This document shows positions 58,539-64,000 of a stretch of DNA of 64,000 nucleotides, one piece after another. Each line of letters starts with the position of its first letter. Within the stretch, counting starts at the first letter, position 1. The translations under genes were made by a program, and so were the position numbers. This DNA is from Candidatus Anstonellales archaeon (GTDB taxonomy: Archaea > Micrarchaeota > Micrarchaeia > Anstonellales > CG1-02-47-40). The notes beneath the pieces are model-generated. The model was not told the origin of the DNA, searched no databases, and worked only from the letters and a program-made list of their open reading frames with translations. The stretch is taken from positions 1 through 64,000 of the forward strand of contig JAWCQO010000002.1 of assembly GCA_038869735.1 (NCBI GenBank), given 5' to 3'.

Positions 58539-58550
58539 CTTTAAAATTTT
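58539..58550. promoter_or_regulatory. Shared TATA box for purM (-) and pilin gene (+)
   Basis: CTTTAAAATTTT, with TTTAAA at its core, is centred about 28 bp from the purM ATG at 58516 and about 25 bp from the pilin ATG at 58569. Both distances fit leaderless archaeal initiation, so one element may serve both directions. Confidence 0.6.
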
Positions 58551-58568
58551 CAACCATGATGTAAATAC

Positions 58569-59072
58569 ATGCGTAAACTCTCTTTTTTTCTGGTCTTTTT
58601 TTTATTTCTCTTTTCTTTTCCACGGGCTCAGATTGAAAACATATCAAATGCTCTAACTGACCTATGTTCTTTTATATCCAACCTCCTTCCTACAATTTCA
58701 ATGATTATGGTGATAGGAGCAGGTTTGGTTTATGCAGGCGGCCAGCTTATGGGTGCAGAAATGCGGGCCCGCTCGTCACTGTGGTCAACATCTTTATTAA
58801 TGGGAGCTCTTATAGGAATCCTTATTTCAGTGATAGCTCCTGCAGTTCTTGAAACTATCTATGGCCAGCAGTGGAACTTATCGTGCCGTGGCGGTGCAGG
58901 AGGTGGAGGAGGCGGAGGAGGCGGAGGCCAGATGTTCTGCGGTGTCCAACCCTATGATCCAAATACCCATAGGTGCTGTTACAACAGCTTCGTTTGTCTA
59001 ATAAATCAGAGATGTTGCCCAGAAGGTTGCAGACCACAAAATGCTCAATGTCAAGGTTTAGGAATAGGTTAA
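58569..59072 (+). CDS. VirB2-like pilin with a glycine linker and Cys-rich tail (167 aa)
   Basis: A signal peptide (MRKLSFFLVFFLFLFSFPRA, then QIENIS) leads to the same two-helix pilin as at 1-980: DLCSFI, LVYAGGQLMGAEMRAR, GALIGILISVIAPAVL, and a cysteine (LSC) where the short forms end. Here the chain continues with a run of about twelve glycines and then a 40-residue domain with eight cysteines in CC and C pairs (MFCG, RCCY, VCL, RCCPEGC, AQC). Such a tail looks like a small disulfide knot displayed on a filament, possibly a tip or adhesive subunit. Its DNA is clearly diverged from the tandem copies. Confidence 0.75.
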   Translation: MRKLSFFLVFFLFLFSFPRAQIENISNALTDLCSFISNLLPTISMIMVIGAGLVYAGGQLMGAEMRARSSLWSTSLLMGALIGILISVIAPAVLETIYGQQWNLSCRGGAGGGGGGGGGGQMFCGVQPYDPNTHRCCYNSFVCLINQRCCPEGCRPQNAQCQGLGIG

Positions 59073-59410
59073 TAAACGTCCAGAGTCCGAAGAAGAAATA
59101 AAAAACCTACACAAGACCTTCTAAGTGGTGGCAGACAAAAAGCAGAAATCCACAACAGGAGAGCTCTGTTATCTCATGTTGATTTAATCTTACTCCTCAC
59201 TTTATCACTCAATAAGGTTTTGATGAGACCTCAAGAATTTATAGAAAACAAACCAACTATCAAGAAACTCGCAAACATCCTTGAGTCCTAAAAAATCTCA
59301 TCCCTCTGCCGGCACAAATAAAACATTTACCTACAATACACACAATACCCACAATAAGCTAACAAAATCACCAGAGGCAAAATTAATAAACATCAAAGCG
59401 AAAAAGAATT
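59073..59410 (+). other. Intergenic spacer upstream of purL
   Basis: No convincing gene or RNA is seen in these 340 bases. The plus strand is poor in G over the second half. The end holds the purL promoter: TTAATAAAC at about 59383-59391 is centred some 24 bp upstream of the ATG at 59411, which fits a leaderless transcript. A short direct repeat (ACACACAATAC / ACCCACAATA) precedes it near 59337-59355. Confidence 0.5.
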
Positions 59411-62383
59411 ATGGTAACTCGCATAGAGGTAGGACTCAAGGACCAGTCAAAGGACACTCGTGGTATATGGACAACGCAGAGAATACGCAATGACCTTGGC
59501 ATAAATTCAGTTATTTCAGTTCGTACAGTCTCTGTGTATGTCATCGATGATGAGCTTACGAGAAGCGAAGCAGAACTTCTTGCAAAAAGTCTTTTTTGCG
59601 ACTTAGTTGTTGAAAAATATTCCATATCCACCCCATTAAAATCAGACTTGCCATTTTCACATGCAATAGAAATAGGCTTTCTTCCAGGAGTAACAGATAA
59701 TGTTGGTACAACCGCAAAGGAAGCCTGCGAAGACCTTCTTGGAAGGAAACTAAGGGGAGCAGTATATACCTCTACTCAATACTTCATCTCAGGGAGTATC
59801 TCTGATACTCAGGCACGCGAAATAGCGGTCAAGATTCTATCAAACCCCTTAATCGAGCGAGCAACTATAATACCTAGCAGAGAGTGGGACATCAAAAAAG
59901 GATTTCCCATAACAATTCCAAAAGTCGTCCTCTCGCAGACCCCAAACGTAGAGGAGATAGATATAAACGTTCCGTCCGATGAGCTTTTGCTCCTTTCTCA
60001 AAAGAGATGTCTTGCTCTTTCATCTGAGGAATGGACCGCCATAAAGAAATATTATAACGACCAGAGGACTCAGGAATTACGAAGAAAATACGGCTTATCT
60101 CTCAAACCAACTGATGTTGAAATTGAGGCAATTGCCCAGACTTGGTCGGAGCACTGCAAACACAAAATATTCAACGCACTGATAGAATACAAAGACGAAA
60201 ATGGCAGGGTAGAAAAAATAAATTCACTTTTCAACACATATATCCGTTCATCAACTGAAGAAGTCTCTAAACACGCCGATTGGCTTGTATCTGTGTTTTC
60301 AGATAATGCAGGAATAATAAAGTTTACTGACAGCTACAATGCTGCATTTAAGGTTGAAACTCACAATGCTCCTTCAGCTCTTGACCCTTACGGCGGTGCT
60401 CTTACTGGAATAGTTGGTGTCAACCGTGACGTTATTGGTGCAGGGTTGGGTGCTCAGCTTTCCTTCAACACAGACGTTTTTTGCTTTGCTCCACCTGACA
60501 CTCCACCAAACAAGATTCCAGCCGGAGTGCTACATCCAAAAAGAATCTTTGAAGGAGTGCGAAGGGGGGTTGAGCATGGAGGAAATAAGATGGGCGTCCC
60601 AACGATAAATGGTTGTATAGTTTTTGATGAGCGCTATATTGCAAGGCCACTTGTATATTGCGGAACCGGGGGGATTATGCCCTCAACTATAATGGGAAAA
60701 AAAACCCATCAAAAGGAGATAAAGGACGGTTACCTTGCAGTCATGGTCGGAGGAAGAATAGGAAAAGATGGGATACACGGAGCTACTTTTTCATCAGTCC
60801 ATCTTGACAAGGAAGCTCCACCTACTGCAGTGCAGATAGGCGACCCCATAACTCAGAGAAAGATGTACGATTTTCTTATGGAAGCAAGGGATAAAGGACT
60901 ATATACTGCAATAACAGACAACGGAGCCGGTGGTCTCTCGTCATCTATAGGCGAACTTGCGCAACTATCAGGAGGATGCGAAATTGAACTTGAGAAAGCA
61001 CCCCTAAAATATCCTGGATTGAAGCCGTGGGAGATTCTCCTTTCAGAGTCCCAAGAGAGAATGACCGTTGCAGTCCCCCCAGAAAAAATTTCAGACTTCC
61101 TCTCTCTGTCAAAAAAGAGATCTGTTGAATCAACAGTTGTTGGAAAATTTACAAACACAGGATTCTTCCATGTGAAGTATGGAAGCAAAACCGTCGGCCT
61201 CTTATCCATGGACTTTTTGCATAAAGGCGTTCCACAAATGAAACTCAGAGCCGAGTGGAAAAAGAAAGAAAGCCCTCATCCTACACTCCCAGAACCCCAA
61301 AATCTTCTGGAGGAGCTTCTTGAGCTTCTTTCCTCATACAATATATGTTCCAAAGAATACGTGATTAGACAGTATGACCACGAAGTAGGGGGAGGCCTGT
61401 GTATAAAGCCTCTCACGGGTGCAGAAAACGACGGACCATCAGACGCCGGAGTTATAAAACCCCTCCTCAACGAGAAAGCCGGATTGGTTGTAGGAAATGG
61501 TATATGCCCGCGATACTCTGATATAGACCCCTACTGGATGGCAGCCTGTGCCTTTGACGAAGCAATTAGAAACGTGGTTGCAACAGGTGCAGATCCATCA
61601 AGAATTGCGATTTTAGATAATTTCTGCTGGCCTGATCCAGTGGAATCAGAAGAAAATCCAGACGGTAAAGAGAAGCTCGGGGCATTAGTTAGAGCTTGCA
61701 AAGCTCTATACGACTGTGTAATAGCTTATTCAGCACCCTGTATATCCGGAAAAGATAGTATGAAAAACGACTTTTTGGTTGGCAAAAAAAGAATATCTAT
61801 CCCTCCAACACTCCTTTTTACAAGCATAGGTTTCATTCCAGATGTAGAAAAGGCCATTACAATAGATTTCAAGTCTTCTGGAAATCCAATTTATCTTTTG
61901 GGTCAAACAAAAGACGAACTTGGTTCAAGTCAATACTTTTCTTTAAAAGGTGTTTTTGGGGGAACCGTTCCAAGGACAGATGCAAAGAAATTTTCAAATC
62001 AATACTTTTTGCTTTATAAGGCAATATGTTCGGGGTCGGTCCTATCATCACACGACTGCTCAGATGGAGGGCTTGGAGTTACTCTATCAGAAAGTGCTTT
62101 TTCAGGAAAGATAGGCGCGGAAGTTGATTTGAGAAGGATAAATTACAAGGGACAGATGAGAGACGACTATATCCTTTTTTCAGAGAGCGCAGGGAGGATA
62201 CTGATTGAAGTAAAAAAAGGTAAAGAGAAAGAATTTGAGAGGATAATGGGAAAAAGCGTCTCGTGTATAGGAACGACAACATCTCAACCGCAACTCAAAA
62301 TCAGAGGTCTCAACGGAAAGGTAATCCTAGACGCAAGCTTAGAGGATCTAAAGAGCGCGTGGAAACGAACCCTCAATTGGTGA
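59411..62383 (+). CDS. purL: FGAM synthase PurL with fused PurS-like N-terminus (990 aa)
   Basis: This enzyme converts FGAR to FGAM using ammonia from PurQ. Residues about 1-75 and 84-160 are two PurS-like repeats (RIEVGLKDQSKDTRG and HAIEIGFLPGVTDNVG), mimicking a PurS dimer. Next come the linker and the synthase: AIAQTWSEHCKHKIFNALI, KVETHNAPSALDPYGGALTGIVGVNRD, GGGLCIKPLTGAENDGP and SGKDSMKN. The glutaminase domain is absent; it is encoded by purQ six bases downstream. At 990 residues it is intermediate between small PurL (about 740) and large PurL (about 1300). The ATG is placed by a TATA box 24 bp upstream. Confidence 0.92.
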   Translation: MVTRIEVGLKDQSKDTRGIWTTQRIRNDLGINSVISVRTVSVYVIDDELTRSEAELLAKSLFCDLVVEKYSISTPLKSDLPFSHAIEIGFLPGVTDNVGTTAKEACEDLLGRKLRGAVYTSTQYFISGSISDTQAREIAVKILSNPLIERATIIPSREWDIKKGFPITIPKVVLSQTPNVEEIDINVPSDELLLLSQKRCLALSSEEWTAIKKYYNDQRTQELRRKYGLSLKPTDVEIEAIAQTWSEHCKHKIFNALIEYKDENGRVEKINSLFNTYIRSSTEEVSKHADWLVSVFSDNAGIIKFTDSYNAAFKVETHNAPSALDPYGGALTGIVGVNRDVIGAGLGAQLSFNTDVFCFAPPDTPPNKIPAGVLHPKRIFEGVRRGVEHGGNKMGVPTINGCIVFDERYIARPLVYCGTGGIMPSTIMGKKTHQKEIKDGYLAVMVGGRIGKDGIHGATFSSVHLDKEAPPTAVQIGDPITQRKMYDFLMEARDKGLYTAITDNGAGGLSSSIGELAQLSGGCEIELEKAPLKYPGLKPWEILLSESQERMTVAVPPEKISDFLSLSKKRSVESTVVGKFTNTGFFHVKYGSKTVGLLSMDFLHKGVPQMKLRAEWKKKESPHPTLPEPQNLLEELLELLSSYNICSKEYVIRQYDHEVGGGLCIKPLTGAENDGPSDAGVIKPLLNEKAGLVVGNGICPRYSDIDPYWMAACAFDEAIRNVVATGADPSRIAILDNFCWPDPVESEENPDGKEKLGALVRACKALYDCVIAYSAPCISGKDSMKNDFLVGKKRISIPPTLLFTSIGFIPDVEKAITIDFKSSGNPIYLLGQTKDELGSSQYFSLKGVFGGTVPRTDAKKFSNQYFLLYKAICSGSVLSSHDCSDGGLGVTLSESAFSGKIGAEVDLRRINYKGQMRDDYILFSESAGRILIEVKKGKEKEFERIMGKSVSCIGTTTSQPQLKIRGLNGKVILDASLEDLKSAWKRTLNW

Positions 62384-62389
62384 AATACA

Positions 62390-63181
62390 ATGGAGAAGAA
62401 ACCAAAAGTTGCAATCCTCTCTGGCTTTGGAATAAACTGCCAGATTGAAACAAGCCATGCATTTTCATTGGCAGGGGCAGAGGCAAAAATCATCCATCTA
62501 AACGACTTTCTTTGTGGCGAGGAACATTTCTCTAATTACCATTGCATTGCATTTCCCGGTGGATTTTCATTTGGAGATGACATTTCATCCGGAAAAGTTT
62601 ATGGAAACAAGATAAGAACAAGGCTTTGGGACCAACTCCTTGAATTCATAGATGAAGAAAAGCTCATTATTGGAATATGCAATGGCTTTCAGACACTTGT
62701 AAAAATAGGTCTCCTTCCAAATATTTCAGGTACCTTTACCCAAGAAGCAACACTCTTCTCAAATGCCTCCGGAAGATTCGAAGACAGATGGGTCTATCTA
62801 ACCGCAAATCCAAAAAGCAGGTGTATTTTTACTAAGGGGATAACCCGCCTTTATCTTCCAGTAAGACATGGAGAAGGCCAGTTCATAGTAGAAAAAAAAG
62901 AGATAAAGACTAAGCTGAAAGATGACGGATATATCTGTCTTCAATATACTGATTCAAAAGGCAATCTGGCACCTTATCCGTCCAACCCCAACGGTTCGGA
63001 GGAAAATATAGCAGGAATATGTGACAAAACAGGGAGAATCTTCGGCCTTATGCCTCATCCGGAATGTCATATCTTTTTTCATCACCATCCAAGATGGACT
63101 CGTGGAGAGGGAGGAAGAGAAATTATGGGAATCAACATATTTGAAAATGCAGTAAGATACATGAAAGGTGAGCTATTGTGA
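62390..63181 (+). CDS. purQ: FGAM synthase glutaminase subunit PurQ (263 aa)
   Basis: This class I glutamine amidotransferase supplies ammonia to PurL. The catalytic Cys lies in GICNGFQTL, and the His-Glu pair in MPHPECHIF. KVAILSGFGINCQIETSHAF opens the fold, and FPGGFSFGDDISSGK follows. At 263 residues it is slightly longer than the 220-residue small-type PurQ and resembles the glutaminase domain of large PurL, in line with its fused PurSL partner. It overlaps the purF start by four bases. Confidence 0.94.
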   Translation: MEKKPKVAILSGFGINCQIETSHAFSLAGAEAKIIHLNDFLCGEEHFSNYHCIAFPGGFSFGDDISSGKVYGNKIRTRLWDQLLEFIDEEKLIIGICNGFQTLVKIGLLPNISGTFTQEATLFSNASGRFEDRWVYLTANPKSRCIFTKGITRLYLPVRHGEGQFIVEKKEIKTKLKDDGYICLQYTDSKGNLAPYPSNPNGSEENIAGICDKTGRIFGLMPHPECHIFFHHHPRWTRGEGGREIMGINIFENAVRYMKGELL

Positions 63182-64000
63182 ATCCTAAAAGCCAATTACA
63201 AAGAGTCCCACTAAAAGAGCTCAACGAAGAGCTAGACCCATATTCACGTAGAGAAGGAAAACGCGAAGCATGCGGTATCTTTGGTATATATTCAAAGATA
63301 GGTCACCCAGTTTCGTTTAGAATATACAATGGCCTCTCAATGCTCCAACACCGAGGTCAGGATTCAGCAGGAATTGCCACAAGCAATGGAAGCAAGATAT
63401 TTGTAAAGACAGGCCTTGGGTTAGTAGCCGATATATTTGACAGAAAAGCCATAGAAAGCTTGATTGGACATGTCGGAATAGGTCACACCCGATATCCAAC
63501 AATCGGGGGGTGTACAAAAGAAGATGCACAACCCCAAATAATATCAAGCCCAAAAAGAGGCATGGCGCTTGCCCATAACGGCAATATTGCAAATTATTCT
63601 GAAATTTCTAGCGAGCTTGCCAAGAGCGGTAGAATGATATCCTCGGGGTGCGACGCAGAGATAATACTACATCTCTTTGCACTTGAATATGAAAAAACCC
63701 ACAACTTTTTCTCTGCTGCGCGAAAATGCATGGAAAAGCTTGATGGTTCCTATTCTGCAGTTTTAGTAAGCGGTGAAGGAGACCTTGTAGTTTTCAGAGA
63801 CCCCTACGGAATAAAGCCTCTTTGCTATGGAGAAGACAACGAGAAGATGATTTTTGCCTCAGAATCCGTTGCTCTGGACATTAATGAAGTAGAGCTATCT
63901 GGCTACGTCCAGCCTGGCGAAGTTGTCGTTGTAAATGAACACGGAATTAGCAGAAAAGTAGTTATGCCAAACAAGAAGCCGGCTCACTGCATGTTCGAAT
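63178..64000 (+). CDS. purF: Amidophosphoribosyltransferase PurF, N-terminal part (runs off the window)
   Basis: This enzyme starts purine synthesis by making phosphoribosylamine from PRPP and glutamine. The start is GTG at 63178, overlapping purQ by four bases (GTGA). About 30 propeptide residues precede the catalytic Cys in EACGIFGIYS, which becomes the N-terminal nucleophile after processing. MLQHRGQDSAGIA, GIGHTRYPTIG, LAHNGNIANY and FRDPYGIKPLCYG follow, all from the Ntn glutaminase domain. The frame is still open at the window end; the PRTase domain lies outside. PRPP would come from prs at 11738. Confidence 0.94.
   Translation, partial: MNPKSQLQRVPLKELNEELDPYSRREGKREACGIFGIYSKIGHPVSFRIYNGLSMLQHRGQDSAGIATSNGSKIFVKTGLGLVADIFDRKAIESLIGHVGIGHTRYPTIGGCTKEDAQPQIISSPKRGMALAHNGNIANYSEISSELAKSGRMISSGCDAEIILHLFALEYEKTHNFFSAARKCMEKLDGSYSAVLVSGEGDLVVFRDPYGIKPLCYGEDNEKMIFASESVALDINEVELSGYVQPGEVVVVNEHGISRKVVMPNKKPAHCMFE

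Noticed and set aside
59216-59240. Possible C/D-box RNA (TTGATGAGA near 59220)
   Set aside because: The C-box-like motif departs from the consensus and no CTGA D box occurs at a suitable distance.
1-64000. CRISPR arrays, insertion sequences, integrases and prophage genes
   Set aside because: No regularly spaced repeats and no transposase or integrase-like products were seen on either strand; the only substantial repeats are the pilin tracts at 1-898.

Overview
The window is archaeal chromosomal DNA. It carries RadA, an RPA-like OB-fold protein, family-B DNA polymerase, RFC large subunit, SRP54 and FtsY, prefoldin alpha, TIF6, ribosomal proteins L18Ae/LX, L31e, L39e and S19e, a PDCD5-family protein, Pus10, RtcA, RNase P protein Rpp21 and an archaeal-type RNase P RNA. 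Many genes sit about 25-30 bp downstream of a TATA box with no leader. A short RFC large subunit, a predicted tRNA-Ile(UAU) with an intron and the compact spacing suggest a DPANN-like lineage (Micrarchaeota or Diapherotrites type). That placement is an inference, and the window holds no rRNA to confirm it.

Layout. 1-980: three tandem VirB2/TrbC-like pilin genes (the first cut by the window edge) that share stretches of identical DNA. 991-6224: a GT2 glycosyltransferase and three large GT39-like membrane glycosyltransferases. 6281-8864: a divergent GspE/VirB11-type secretion ATPase and a small partner. 9089-14026: two small unknown genes facing a DHH (RecJ/GAN-like) nuclease, a membrane protein, then prs and cysS. 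14190-19085 (minus): the classical archaeal cluster S19e - PDCD5 - L39e - L31e - TIF6 - tRNA-binding protein - L18Ae - prefoldin alpha - FtsY, ending in an unknown gene; a 759-residue coiled-coil protein precedes it. 21839-26250: RFC large subunit, a helix-turn-helix protein, an RPA-like protein, a DUF736-like protein and RadA. 26526-34728: a CPA2 antiporter, a small exported protein, B12-dependent ribonucleotide reductase behind two NrdR-box-like palindromes, a HAD-phosphatase fusion and Rpp21. 34795-45628: tRNA-Ile, SRP54, a triple-HTH protein, Pus10, an A24 prepilin-type peptidase, RtcA, a DUF92 protein, two unknown genes, PolB, RNase P RNA and tRNA-Arg. 45675-55839: an ACT-domain regulator facing a complete LysW-dependent alpha-aminoadipate lysine operon of eleven genes, including a 54-residue LysW. 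55823-64000: two unknown membrane or exported proteins, purM, a fourth VirB2-like pilin with a cysteine-rich tail, and a purSL-purQ-purF operon that runs off the end.

How the parts fit. Four VirB2-like pilins, a VirB11/GspE-type ATPase, surface glycosyltransferases and an A24 peptidase suggest an extracellular pilus or DNA/protein-transfer apparatus. Each pilin has a cysteine at the start of its first hydrophobic helix and another at, or just beyond, the end of the second. A disulfide between them would tie the two ends together much as the peptide bond does in cyclic TrbC/VirB2. The rest is core information processing and biosynthesis. Where starts were chosen over longer open frames, the choice rests on Shine-Dalgarno motifs or on TATA-to-start distance.
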